The position numbers and the translations under genes were made by a program. The notes under the pieces were generated by a model. It had not been told where the DNA came from. It worked only from the letters and a program-made list of their open reading frames with translations, and searched no databases. A stretch of DNA of 64,000 nucleotides from Vitis vinifera (lineage: Eukaryota > Streptophyta > Magnoliopsida > Vitales > Vitaceae), in contig NC_081810.1 in NCBI RefSeq assembly GCF_030704535.1, positions 6,520,501-6,584,500 on the forward strand, read 5' to 3'. The stretch's first letter is position 1; each line of letters begins with the position of its first letter. Positions 1 to 11,886 of the stretch are shown one piece after another.

Positions 1-842
1 AGAAAAACCTGTCCATGAATCTACTATTGTTGCCTGTAGTATTAAGAAGAAGAAGAAGCATGCTAAGATTCCAAGGATTACAGCATTCCCTTTTCTTTCT
101 GGGCTTTCTTTCTATAATTATCACTAACAAAGGGATATGATGATTTATTAACAAATTCAATTATTGAGTGATCTATAGAGCTGCATAGACTTTGTTCTGT
201 TTCTTTGAATAAAAGCTTATGTGGTATATCACTAAATTTGTGCATTAATTTCATTATCGATTAAAAAAAAACAAAAATTTTCATCACTGCCTATGATTCA
301 TCCAATATCAGATGCCAAAAGATATCTCTAATACCATGCCTTTTCTTCCAAATAAGAGAACTTCAATGCTCTTTTACCAACAGCCATGACTGATTCTGGT
401 TTCAAGCTAGAGTGTAAATTCGAATCCCGGGTATGATAAAGTCAAGACAGAGATACCTTATAGAATACATAAGAACCTGAGAGAGAGGTGCATGTTGATG
501 GTGTCATGGAGCACATCATTGATTGTTACCTAGCCATTTATTCATTTTAGTAGTTAACTGAATGATGATGAATTGGTTGACTAAAGGATTATAATATGGG
601 ACAGTTACTGACTTTAGGATGGTTAAATTCAAGCAAGTTTGAATGGTATTTTTTGATTTTATATCTTTTCCCCATTAAAGAAGAAAGATGTGTTCATCTA
701 CCTCTAGATTAGATTAATACAGAATTGGGTATCAAGAAGCCTCTGTGGAATTTCCTTCTTCTGACCAAAAAAAAGTGTGAATGTCCTATAAAATGAGCCA
801 AATCCATAGACAAGATGCATATTTCCAAGTGGTAGAACTGTA
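1..842. other. intergenic, no gene seen
   Basis: I see no coding exon, RNA gene or clear repeat here. The stretch is AT-rich. The last part is probably the promoter and 5' leader of the GST-like locus: a TATA-like run (cctataaaatgag) lies near 784-796, about 50 bases before its start codon. Confidence 0.5.
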
Positions 843-1587
843 ATGGCACAAGAAGTGAAACTCTTTGGCATGTGGGCAGGTCTCTTTTCTCGAAGAATAA
901 AACTAGCTCTGAAACTGAAGGGGGTTCAATTTGAATTCATAGAGGAAGACCTGCAAAATAAAATTCCTTTGCTCCTCAAGTATAACCCCATCCATAAGAA
1001 GGTTCCAGTCCTTCTACACAATTGGAAGGCCTATTGCAGAGTCACTTGTTATTCTTGAATACATAGATGAGACTTGGACAGATAACCCTATCTTACCTCG
1101 AGATCCTTGCGACAGAGCCATGGTGCGGTTCTGGGCTAAGTTCATCGATGAGAAGGTACATGATGAGTACAGTTCATTTTCGCTTTCATATTCATTAAGC
1201 TAAAATCAAACTTGCCTTCCCAATTTTATGCAGCCGTTATGGGTGGCATGGGATGCTTTTAGCAGCAAAGAGGAGGATCGGGACAAGGCTATTGAAGAAG
1301 CTTGAAGCAGCTGAAAGCACTAGAAAACGAGCTCAAGGAGAAGGAATTCTTCGGAGGGGGACACTGTTGGATATCTGGACATTGCTGCAATCATGGTGGC
1401 TTCTTGGTTTGTGGTTATGCAAGAAGTAACGAAGGTAGAATTGCTCACTGAAGAGAATTTCCCTATCCTATGTCAATGGGTTGGGAAGTTTGTTGATTGT
1501 CCCGTAGTCAAGGAATGCTTGCCTCCTAGAGAGAAAATGGAGGAGTTCACTAAAGTCTACCTCAAAGACTTCATTGCTTCCAAATAA
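843..1587 (+). pseudogene. tau-class glutathione S-transferase, frameshifted
   Basis: Tau GSTs conjugate glutathione to electrophiles in the cytosol. Exon 1 (843-1155) reads [15 protein letters not shown]..., with the thioredoxin-fold N-terminus and the KVPVLLHN glutathione-site region; after a shift it continues [13 protein letters not shown]. The intron is 1156-1233 (GTACAT...GCAG). Exon 2 (1234-1587) carries the helical C-domain, ending in VYLKDFIASK. Three single-base indels break the frame: an extra base near 1021, a missing base near 1303 and an extra base in a G run near 1357. The Ser-Pro usually found at the tau active site (W-A-S-P-F) reads Gly-Leu here. Overall length and intron position fit a normal two-exon tau GST of about 220 residues. 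It is either a young pseudogene or a gene with sequence errors. The Ser-Pro loss favours a pseudogene. Confidence 0.85.
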
Positions 1588-1959
1588 ATGGTTCAAATAT
1601 GAATTAACTAGATTTTGAGCCTAAACTCTTTATGTCCTATGATCTTGTATTTTGATTTTATATCTAGTGATTAGTCTCTCTCTATATTTAGCTTTCAATA
1701 AGGAGTTTGTGACATCATAAAACTACAAAATCTGTTTATTGATATTGGTACAAGGGACTTGAAGATTTGCAGAAACTTATGCAATCAATACAAAGAACAA
1801 AGGGCAAATGAATTAATACTTGGAACACACAGTAAGCAATACTAAAAAGAACACTAGTACATACCACCACTGTCTTTGAAGATGATCTCAACAGAGGATT
1901 TCTGGGGAGAATCCATGAACCCACCTCGGTTTGTGTAAGATCAGATTCAGGAAATGAAA

Positions 1960-2763
1960 TCAGAAGCCATGGCTGCTCGGATCCTTAACGATGGTCACAG
2001 GGCAAGTTGCATGGACCATCACATAGTTGGTCACACTCCCCAGAAATGTCCTGTTTTGAATCAACCAATACATTAAAAACTATACTGTAAATGATTTAAA
2101 TGCTCAATGTTAATTTCTCCCTTCTTCTTCCTCCTTTTCACCTAAGTTTTCAAGCAAAAGAGGAAGAGAGAAATATACCTTTGGATGGTGCCAAGGCCTC
2201 TGCTCCCCATGACCAAGGAATCAAGCTTCAACTCTGCAACTGCATCACAAAGCTTGTCTCTTGCATCACCCCAGTAAATCTTTGCTATTATCTTCGCCTG
2301 TATTGATTTCTGAGTCAATACTCACAGATGACAAACACATATAAACAACAAATTAAACAGAGAGGAAGAGACCTTTTTCTGGCTAGAAGCAGTGGCAAGC
2401 ATACCCAAGAACTCAGGATCAAGGTTGATCTCATACTTCTGGGCCACATCCAGATCACGAAACTCCTCTAATGGAATCAAAGCTACAACCCCAGATGATC
2501 ATCAACAAGGAAATCAAAGAAGATGGAAGTGAAAAAAAAAAATCATGCATGATGAGCGACTCTGATGAGAATGAAAAGCTTTACATACGTGAACCAGTGG
2601 CCGACCAGAGCAGGTTGCGAGACTCGTCTCCTTGGGAAGGCTTGACGTGGATGAAGAAGAGTGTGTCCCCCTTGTCAAGTAGATTATCTATGGCCCATTT
2701 CAGAGCTATGTTGCTGCCTTGAGAGAAGTCCACTGCCACCCCTATCTTCCTATCTTTTGCCAT
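1960..2763 (-). CDS. universal stress protein A-like, four exons
   Basis: Single-domain plant USP of 164 residues, a cytosolic nucleotide-binding stress protein. Exons on the minus strand: 2763-2589, 2482-2373, 2297-2179 and 2050-1960; all junctions are GT-AG and the frame is kept throughout. The N-terminus [18 protein letters not shown] is the first beta strand and loop, and [13 protein letters not shown] is helix 1. PLIPLEEF spans the exon 1/2 junction. The ATP-binding signature G-2x-G-9x-G-S is complete at about residues 126-140 ([11 protein letters not shown] then TFLGSV), so this copy should bind ATP, unlike UspA-type members that lack it. The protein ends VKDPSSHGF. The molecular partner of most plant USPs is unknown. 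It is transcribed away from the next gene, sharing a spacer of about 1.2 kb. Confidence 0.93.
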
Positions 2764-3984
2764 ACTCTTTTCCTCTCTTCAGCTAAATGAAGTATAGAGA
2801 AAGAGACTAAACTTCAGTTTCTGATAATGGATTCTGATCGGTTTTTAAGGTAAAACGCAGAAGTCAATGGCTATTTTGCTTTGCTTTGCTGTGTCACATG
2901 TCACATTGATGAACCGTGATCCTCATCAACACGCATTAAAAGGAAGTGCAACAACGCTTACTCTTCTCTGCTCTCTTTCTTTTTCTTCGCATTTGGATTG
3001 GTAGTTGAGTGTTACAGTTTATTGTGGGTGATCTCTTCAAACTGCTTTTCTAAAATAGATCAAAGAAATCTTTTCACATGATTTAGTTGAGAATGAAAGT
3101 ATTTTGAAAACTAGTTGAAAGATGTAAAAATGAAGAATGAAGACTGGGAGGTGGACCATGAGGCATGTGGTGGAATGGGGCTCACAGGGCCTAACCCAAC
3201 CACCAGTCTTCTCAACTACTCACCCAAAAGCAAGTTGGAGAATCTGTGGGCGTTTACTATGAAATCACCCCAACTCTCCATTTATCTGCCTTAATTTATT
3301 CCGAGTCTTTATGAAAATAAAACATTATTAGGAGTTCAAAAATCCCTACATAACACAAGCCATTCTCCTTTTCATTCACAAGCCCCTCCCTCTAAGCCTC
3401 AAATACTAAAGATGTGGTCAAGTGATCCTGAAACCCAAGTGGCAAATGCAATTTTGAGTAAAACTGTCCTGACCCAGATGCAGATGACTCCAAGCCAAAT
3501 TTAGTCTTCTTCAAACATGTTGACCAGCAGCTCAGCAAAGGCTTGTCCCACAACCACAAAATGGTAATGAGTCATCAGGAACCCTAGTGAGAACCCTGAA
3601 CTAATAAATAATAACACTTTGACTATAACTATTTGTAGTTATATGAGGACTGGAATAACTTTATAGCTATGCAAATGGCTTTGTTGATTATAAAAATGGA
3701 GTTCATGCAAGTCTCATATAGCTGGACAAACGTCAACTCCAAGTCCACCCACAAAAAACCTCAGCACTGTACACTCCCCCACAAACTTCAGATTGTGTTT
3801 TCACACTGTTCCCAACTTTTTCTGACCACCTTCTTTTCTTTCTTAAAGCAATGTGTTCCCTTGTTTGACATTCGCCCTCTAGAGAGAAAAGAGTATCTGA
3901 CTCAGTAATTATCGTATCTTCTCCACCCAGCAACAGCAGCCTCAGTATTGTATTATCAAAACAACCCACCTAAGTTCTGTGGCT
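2764..3984. promoter_or_regulatory. shared spacer between divergent genes
   Basis: About 1.2 kb separates the start codons of the USP gene (minus) and the unknown-function gene (plus), so both promoters must lie here. I see no coding exon and no repeat. CT-rich runs near 2958-2990 and 3820-3910 may belong to the 5' leaders. No specific regulatory motif stands out. Confidence 0.5.
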
Positions 3985-5675
3985 ATGGCTGTTGACTTGC
4001 ATGGAAGGGAGTCTTTGCTTCCATCTCAGTTTTTCACTGAAGATGATTTTATCTCTGAGAAGAAGCATATCAACAAGGGGGGCAGTTCCGGGGCTTGCTT
4101 TGCCTGGGATGTTCCTAACAGGGTTGCTTCATGTGGGTCTAGTTTGATCGAGATGGAGAGCGACGAGGATGATTGCATTGCTAAGTTGACTCGCCGATTG
4201 GCTCAGTCTCAGTACCTTCTTGAAGAAGATGACCCAGACGTTGGCTCCGAGAACCCTAAGGTGGTGTCGTCTGATTCTATATGTGCTCTTCTTGATTCAT
4301 GTGAAGTTCTGATTTTTGTTGTGTTTGCAGTTATGGGGTTTCACCGGTTGGCCTCAGTCGACTCTCTGGTCTCCCTTGGGCCCGAATCTTGGAACCCAAA
4401 GAGAAACACCGGTGTCTCCGGCAACGGCCATAAGCGGAAAAGGGGGCACTTGGGATTTGTTTTACGACGCTGCCGGAATCAACGACGATGGACCCAGATA
4501 TCACCATTCTCCAAAACTTCCGGCCACATCCCTAAAGTCCAGTTTAATCAATCCCGTGAAGAACCCCAACGCTGGATTCTACAGTAACCAAGATCTCTCT
4601 GATGATCACCTCCGAGCTTTTCAAGTAAGAACCCATGTGAAGAACCCTAAAGTTGTCTACAGATTTCCAGTCTTCCGTTTTAATCTTTGGTTTGGTATGT
4701 TTCTGTAGTTTTATCAGCTGAAGCAGCAACAGCTTATGAAGCAAAACAGAGACTCGGTTCTGTGGGAAAGAAGAGGATGGGCAACTCAGAGACAGCAGAG
4801 CAAGGAGAGGGCTTGTAGTGGGTTTGGGAACACGCCAACATGGGCTGCTCTGCCACAGCAACCGACCCACAAAGCAGCGGGTTCAGGTCTGAGGGCCATT
4901 TTCCTTCGTGGGTCTGATTCCAGAAGTGGGTCTTGTGGCACCGGTGTTTTCTTGCCTCGTGGAACCGGCAACCCTTCAGATTCACGCAAGAAACAGGGTA
5001 CCATTTTCGCCCATTTGGGTCGTTTGAGCCTTTTCTTAACCTGCTTATTGTCTTCTCTCTCTGTCTGATCTGTTACTATTCATTTAAAAAATGCACCTCC
5101 ACTGCATTAAATATCCACAACTTGCTTTGAATTTTGATTCTTTTCATGGCATGGTTTGATTTCAAAGATTCTGATTAATCTTCTGGTTTCTATTTTTTTT
5201 ATTTCTTGGATATAACCTGACAATGTGAACTGGAATCGTTCTTTTGGGACCACTTGCCGGGTCTTTTCACAGATTTTCTTCTTGCATCTTTGCCGTTTGC
5301 TTTCCCATGTTCTCATTTTTCCTTTTTCTAATGGGCACTAGGGAGTTGTTCTAATTGCTGTGTCCTGTGGTTTAATCAGAATGCTCCACTGCCCTTATAC
5401 CAGCCAGAGTAGCCCAGGCCCTGAAACTCAACTTTGATGAAATGGGTGTTGTATCACCATCCCTGGGTGGCCGTTTGTCTCTGCAACATGGTACCATACA
5501 AACTTCCCTTTGATAATTGATCTTTTTTTTTCCAATAAACATCTTGTTGATAATCACTGTAGATGCGGCACCAGGGCGAAGGAACAGCCTGTATCCACCG
5601 CAGAAGCAGCACTGGCCGGCGCCTCCTGCAATGAAGCACCAAGAGATGAATGTTCCTCGGGGATGGACTCACTGA
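3985..5675 (+). CDS. conserved plant protein of unknown function, five exons
   Basis: I recognise this as a plant-specific family but cannot name a function. Exons are 3985-4260, 4331-4624, 4709-4997, 5380-5490 and 5563-5675, giving 360 residues with all phases consistent. The start is the ATG at 3985; an upstream GTG in frame is not needed. Visible segments in order: an acidic N-terminus (SLIEMESDEDD), LTRRLAQSQYLLEEDD, a Trp/Pro-rich block (LWGFTGWPQSTLWSPLG), LFYDAAG, a Gln/Lys-rich helix (FYQLKQQQLMKQ), a Gly/Ser-rich stretch ending CGTGVFLPRG, then CSTALIPARVAQALKLNFDEM and a proline-rich tail. There is no signal peptide or membrane helix, so a nuclear or cytosolic protein is plausible. 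The first donor site is GTGGTG, a weak consensus, and the first intron is only 70 bases; failure to splice it would shift the frame. Confidence 0.85.
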
Positions 5676-8600
5676 CACTTGATGAGGCCCCTCTAATCTT
5701 ATGATGAAATGCTCAAGTCACATAGAAAAAAGGAAAAGGAAAAAAATGATAGACAATGATCAAAAGCAAAATATTGCTGAGATTTTTCTTCTTTGGTTTT
5801 TCAGGATTTCAGGGGTGAGAATTTGGAAAAAGGAAAGGAATAAAAGTTGTCTGAGAGGGAAAAATAGAGAGTCTATAAGGGTTATCATTAGGAATGATGA
5901 TGATTTAGGTACGATTAGTGGTTGGTGGGGGGCGGGGATTGGCCTTTTGGAAAAGCGCTTGTAATAATGTTAGAGATGTTAACAAAAGAGAGTTGCCCTG
6001 CTTACATCTCTTTGTTTCCTCTCTTCTACCAGTACCATTTTAGCTTTCAATAATTTCCCCTTATTTTTTGTATGGTCAAGAAAATGTTTGTTGTGAAACT
6101 AAAAATTGTTCCTTGAAATTTTCCCCTTTGTTTATGCAGCAGTATGTATTGCCCTTGGAATATAATCATCAAAATGTGACGTGAAATATCACAGTATGGT
6201 GCATACTTCTTTTATAAGATGAGCATATTTGTATGATAGAGGATATAGAAATTGCAAGGAAGTTAGATGGCGAGAATAGCGGTGGAATCAGCCGTTTCGG
6301 GGGTGAGGAGTGAGGACTGTGGGATTAGGTGCGGGCCGAGTCCGTGACTTGTTGGGTTGGCATCAAACCCAGCTGCAATTTTCCTTGGCTTTTTCTTTGG
6401 TCCTCGTCTCCCTTTTCTTACTCCAGGGACCACGCTGTGGAGAGTGGACTTTGAGAGACGCGGACTCAGATTCTTTTCCCACGATAGTAGAATACATCTC
6501 CTCCCACTCGCTCAATGCATAGTCTTTCTTCCCTTTTGTTTTTGTGTGTGTGGTTTTGATTTTCTCATTCCTTTTTCTAAATCTAAGTCAGTCAAGGATT
6601 AGGATTATATACAGTAGAATGACAATGACGAGGCTCTTCAAATTTTGTCTAGGTCAACCTGAGCTCTAGATTGGATGGCTTGGGCCTACTCATATTGCAA
6701 TCCTGATGAAAATTTCAAAAAAAAAAACCCAAGATATAGTAAAATCATTTCAAATGAAACTTTTTTTTTTTAATTAAAACTATATTTGTTAAAAATTAAT
6801 ATTAAGTTAAATTATGTTTAAGCTTTAAGTCATTAAATTGATTTATCAAAATTAATTTTATTTTAATTTATAATATTAAGTTATTATATTAGACATAATT
6901 GATATATTTAATAATTTAAATTAAATTATTAAATTAATAAATTGATTTATCAAACACTTTTAAGTGTAAGCGATAGTGGTTCGAATAATGAATTTTCACT
7001 AACATTGTAAAATCCATTATATCAAGAAGAGAAAATGTTACAAGGGTGTCTATATAACATATCGGTAAAATTATAATTTGAATGGGTTGAGCAAATCCAA
7101 TTTGACCTTTGGATAGGTTGTAATCATTTTTAATATTTAATTAATGTTTGAGTTAAGTCTTTTTAATTCGAATTTTTTTTTTAAATATTATAGATAAATT
7201 TTAAATTATACTATTTGATTAATTTAATTAATAAGAATCTAACTCGATTAATCTAAATTTAATTGAAACTAAAAAATGACTAATCCAAATTCAATTCACT
7301 TAAATTTTTGCCTTAATATCCATTTGCCCTTTGCGAAATTCGAAAGGCAAAAAATGTGGAACCCAAAGGGAATTGAGCGGTGACTTAGAAAAGAGAAAAA
7401 AGGGGTCCCACGTTTCTGAGTTCTTCGAAAGCCAGCAAAGTGCATGCATGACTTCGTTTGATGAAGATGGGATGAGTGTCCTCCACCATGCCTTCTTGTA
7501 ATGGTCAAGACAAATATCAACACGAAGGGTCCAAGTTCTGGATGTGCCTTCTGGGTGAAGGCAAAACTATCAGGCACATGTCCCCTATCATTCTCATTTT
7601 CTACTCCTCTTACTGAATTTTTGGTCCAAGAAAATGAGGGAAATGGTCAGATGATGACTGTGTTTTGGGTAGTTGGGTCTGGGCCTTTCTTAGAAACTCA
7701 ACTCACATGTGGGATCAAGACCATCAATTCACTGTTTTAGGCTTGTTGGGAACTTTTGAGTCCTAAATTCAAAAGAAGCATAATGTGGAAATAGAGGAAA
7801 TAAAAATATTTATTTTTTTTTTGAAAAGCTAGATTTTATGTTTGAAAGTTATATTTTTAAAATTATCCTTATTGTCTTGAAAATTATCCAAAAATAAAAA
7901 AATAAAAAATGGTTTTTTATGGTTGATTTCATAGTAAAAAATATAAAAAAAATTAAAATATAATTAAAGTTTATCAAAAAATCATATATTTTTAAATTAT
8001 TTAATTTTTATATAATAAAGGGAAATAAATAAAATAGTTTCCAAAAAACATATAGAAATAATTTTTTGAGTTTAAATTTATTTTTTATTTTCCTTTATTT
8101 TTTATTTTCTTATATTTTTCCTCTTTTTTTTCCACATTTTCCGGGATCAAACATTTCATAAGTATTTTTTTTATAAAAAATAAAAATAAATAAATAATAC
8201 TTTTTTAAATAATTGTATGGAAAGAGTTTAATATCTCATTGAGTAAATTATTTTTATATTTAATAAAAATTTATAATATTTGTATTATCATTTAGAATTC
8301 CTTGGACTCAACTTGCACCTAAATTCAACAAAAGAAAATTATTCCCCATGACAACTCTATTGATTTGGCTTTTAATATGACTTGAACTCATCAGAGAAGA
8401 CTTTGAAAATGGCCTTAGTCTTTGCTCCTTAAATCTATGAAGCTGCCTGCCAATCTAGAAAATGGTAATGGACTTTTATGTTCCTAAATCATGAAACTGA
8501 AGGGATGATGGGCGTGTGAAATGGGCACTATGGATGGGTGTTAGAATCTTATTGTTTAATACTACTAGAAACTAGAAAATCACAAGTAAGTTAAAATTAA

Positions 8601-10140
8601 AATACAAAAAAAAAAATATCTTTATTGATTGACATATATCTTAGAATAGATCTTCGACCTTTTGAGATGATTTTCTAATGTAAGGTCAATTTGGCTCGGA
8701 AGAGAACATTCTTCGTTTATCCCTTGGTAGAGAGGGGATTCGCTTCCCATTGTAGGCAAAAAAAGTCTTATTCAACCTGATCTACTATCAACATTGCTTA
8801 TATTAAGTTTTAAAACTTGTTGATAATGATAGTCTATTTTTAAAGTATAACAAACTACTCTAATGGAGTATTTCAATTACGAACAAAAACACAACTATTT
8901 AAAAATATTTCTAAAAATTCAATTGACTTTGAATTTGGTTTTTCCATTTTCTTATCCACTTCCTTCGATCAAGGAATGATTGGGCTTCAATTTGGAATAT
9001 ATATTTGTATATTCACAAAGAAGTTGGAAAAAGAAATAGTCTCTTTCATATCATGGATCCTTGTATCTAATATGATTAAACTAAAACTACTTTTTTAATT
9101 GTGGGTTCATGTAATTGATGGTTGTTACATACTACTTACATCATGGGTGGACTTATAAATGAAATGTAATAAAAATGTAAGATGGGTAATAAAAAATATT
9201 ATATAAAAATAATTTATTGACTTAAATTCTATTAAATTGTAATACTTGATTTTTTGTCCGGGATCATGCCAACTGAGATCAAGCTCCTCGATAAGTTCAT
9301 GGAATCGAGTTACCCCATTAATTTGCAAGGTTGAAGGGGTAATGCCGCTAGATATATATATATATATTTAATGTGTTGATCGATGAATTTGTCTTTATTA
9401 TATATTTAAATTTTTTATATTTAGTTGTGATCATAATTGAGAGAATTTTTTAAGAGTTTCATCATTGGTTCCTATTTATTAGTGGATTATTCAATGTTGG
9501 TGTACTCTATAAACGTATGGATGGCATTGATTGTCAAACCACTTTAAAAATATATTTTTTTATTTTTTATTTTTGATTGTGTATGTGATTTGATTAACAA
9601 AATCAAATATTCTTTTGAATCTATTTTTTATTCTCGTATTTTCCTTGGTTTTTTGCTAAACCAAATATAACATTAAAACAAACAAAAATATACTATATGA
9701 TTTAAAAAGAGCTTAAATTATAAAAATAATAATTATGTTTAGTCACAACTCAACTACCAAATTCTTCTAGTGGTTTAAGTTTTTTATTTTTTATTATATA
9801 ATGAAGAGACGTGGAAGAAACTTCCACCATAAATTAAAAGAGATTTTATGAAAGCATTTATTTGTTTGGAATTTTTTTTTCATTGTAAAATAAAAAAAAT
9901 GTTTAGATAATATATTGAAAATCAAATATTATCTTAGAAATATCATATGATTTATTATAATTTTTATATTAATAATTAAGTTATTTTAGTAAAATAATAA
10001 TAAATCTATATTAAAATAATTTATTACACCATTTTAAAATTTTAAAAAATAGAAAATAATAATTAAAAAGAAAAGGAAAAAACGTTAATCTAAGAAAATA
10101 AAAATTATCAAATAAAATATGAGAAACAAAGATTGAATAT
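5676..10140. other. long AT-rich intergenic stretch with decayed MITEs
   Basis: No exon is supported. The 3' UTR of the preceding gene probably runs to about 6060. At about 6790-6962 and 7740-8165 lie AT-rich, partly self-complementary blocks resembling the MITE families at 45174 and 29741 (ends reading TTTATCAAACACTT and GGGATCAAACATTT). The segment 7321-7740 is less AT-rich, but its open frames show no recognisable domain. A short TA run is at 9350-9370. Confidence 0.5.
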
Positions 10141-10165
10141 TCTCCAATACAGTTACTCCATGAAT

Positions 10166-10469
10166 GGAATTCTCCTCGATCAGAGGTCTTATGATACGAC
10201 GCCGTTTCACTGCCCCCGAAACACACCGCCAAGGACATCAGAGCCAGCATCACCACATACGCCAGGCCCATGCGGAGAACGTGGACCAGCCCTGGGGTAA
10301 CGTGGGTCGACGACCTAGGTTTGATCAGCCGGCTATGGGAGAGTCACTCCACGATGAAGGCCATCACGAAGACGAAGACCAAGCCTACGGCGTACATGCC
10401 GGTGCGAGCTCCGGGCCAGCCGGAGAAGAGTATCCCGGTGTCCTTCCCTCAGAATATGGATCTTGTCAT
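10166..10469 (-). pseudogene. COPT copper-transporter pseudogene
   Basis: On the minus strand this reads as a COPT/Ctr protein: ILFSGWPGARTGMYAVGL, then LSHSRLIKP, then GLAYVVMLALMS, close to the intact copies downstream in the window. Two tryptophan codons have become TGA (in the FWGK motif before the first helix and in the VEWLSH motif). Most of the third membrane helix, including the GxxxG motif and the FGSRV segment, is missing: the reading jumps from LALMS to a remnant of the C-tail (GSETASY). It therefore cannot make a channel. Its orientation matches the four other COPT copies, so it is the distal, dead member of the tandem cluster. Confidence 0.88.
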
Positions 10470-10650
10470 GTTACGATTGGACATTATTCATAGGCCGTTT
10501 GACAATTTTTTTTTTTTTTAATTTCTATGTTACTATACATTGAGGATAAGAATAATTTTTTAGTTAAATAAAAAATTGCTTCAAAGATTTCCTTACTTTT
10601 GTAAAACATAAAGGCTATGTTTCATCCCCAAAAGTACTAATGAAAACAAT

Positions 10651-10927
10651 ATTATGTTTGGTTCTTGAAAATTCAAGAGAAAAAAACATATAGATGAAAA
10701 ATAAAAATTAGATTTAAAGTTAAATAAATAATTTTTATATCATATTTTAAACTCATTTCACTTATTTAATTTTTCTATATACAAATTAAATAATTTTAAA
10801 ATATATAATTTTTTTTATTACTTTTAATTATATTTAAATTTCTTTACTATTTTTCATAATAAAATCATGAAAAAACTATTTTCTTTAATTTTTTTTTTCT
10901 TAGTACTTTTTAGGAACCAAACATAAT
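10651..10927. mobile_element. AT-rich MITE with TATGTTTGGTTC-type ends
   Basis: The left end ATTATGTTTGGTTC is repeated in inverted orientation at the right end (GAACCAAACATAAT), a 14-base terminal inverted repeat around about 277 bases of AT-rich, non-coding DNA. A related element with similar ends is at 29741-30058. The target-site duplication is unclear, so the superfamily is open. The element sits just downstream of the codons marking the N-terminus of the COPT pseudogene. Confidence 0.65.
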
Positions 10928-11441
10928 CTTAAGAAAAATATAAAAGAAAACCAAATATAATTAAAATTAATTAGAAATTTATGCATCTTCAAATTATTTA
11001 ATATTTATATAAAAGAGTTAAAATAAGTGAAATTAATATGAATATGTGTTTACCCATTTAAATAGAGTTGACATCCTCTTTAAATGTTATTTCATATTTA
11101 GTAAAGAAATAAAAGTATAATATAAAAATTATTGTTTAAAATTATAAAATAGCTTTCGGAGTAATTATGATATCATATTGTAGTTTGGGCTTTCTAAAAG
11201 TAGAAGATTAAAATTAAATTAAAAGTAGGAACTAAAATTAAGATATAACAAAAAAAAAAAAAACAACATGGATAGAAAACCATTTGATCACAAGACTAAC
11301 TACACTTGTCACTTTTTATGTTTAAAATTGAACAAAAACTTTTTGTAGTCAACAAAAAATTTTCCCCAAGTTAGAAGCAAATGTCAACCGAGTTCCTCGC
11401 TAGCATTCCACCTATTATCAATAAAACGAATCGATCCTAAT

Positions 11442-11878
11442 TAGGGGTCTCTAACGGGCGGGCTGGGCCGTAAATAGGAGGTCTGTGGCCCAACTCGGGC
11501 CGGGCCTATGGGCCCGTTGACTGGTCAACGGGCCGGGCCATGCTAAAATGCTAGGCCCGTGGGCTAGCGGGCTGGGCAGGCCGGGCCGGGCCGACGGGCT
11601 TTTTTAAATAAGCCAAAATGGCTTTCAAAAAAGGGAAGAGAGAGGGGGGGATTCGAACCCCTCCCCTCATGTTTAAATTTCAAGGTTCTAACCAACTGAG
11701 CTACATTCCTTTTATGCTTATTAATTGAATATTTTTTTAATACTTTTTATTTTTGTAGTTTTTTTTTAAAAAGGGCGGGCCTAAGGGCTGGGCCTAAATT
11801 TAGGCCCGCGGCCCGGCCCGCCCATAAACGGGCTTGAGCCAGGCCTAAAGCGGGCCGCGGGCTTTTTGGAGACCCTTA
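11442..11878. mobile_element. non-autonomous hAT-type element, GC-rich, with tRNA-like core
   Basis: Ends are TAGGGGTCTC on the left and GAGACCCTTA on the right, near-perfect inverted repeats. Both sides are flanked by the 8-bp duplication ATCCTAAT (11434-11441 and 11879-11886). An 8-bp duplication with short TIRs is diagnostic of hAT transposition. The 437-bp body has no transposase. Its arms are dense in GGGCCGGGC-like motifs, making it far more GC-rich than its surroundings, and are partly complementary to each other, so a strong foldback is expected. The middle carries a tRNA-like segment listed separately. Confidence 0.88.
11640..11712 (-). other. tRNA-like sequence inside the hAT element
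   Basis: On the minus strand an A-box match TAGCTCAGTTGG (11703-11692) is followed about 33 bases later by a perfect B-box GGTTCGAATCC (11659-11649). The T-arm GGGGTTCGAATCCCC folds well and the D-stem GCTC/GAAC has one mismatch. The acceptor ends do not pair convincingly and I cannot assign an anticodon, so this is a degenerate tRNA or a tRNA-derived internal promoter rather than a working tRNA gene. Confidence 0.7.
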
Positions 11879-11886
11879 ATCCTAAT

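Noticed and set aside
415-450. TTCGAATCCCGG resembling a B box, possible SINE or tRNA
   Set aside because: No A box at the right distance and no cloverleaf could be drawn; a single short match is not enough.
6310-6602. Open frames in the first large intergenic stretch
   Set aside because: No recognisable domain, and two frames overlap on the same strand with equal length; no splice partners.
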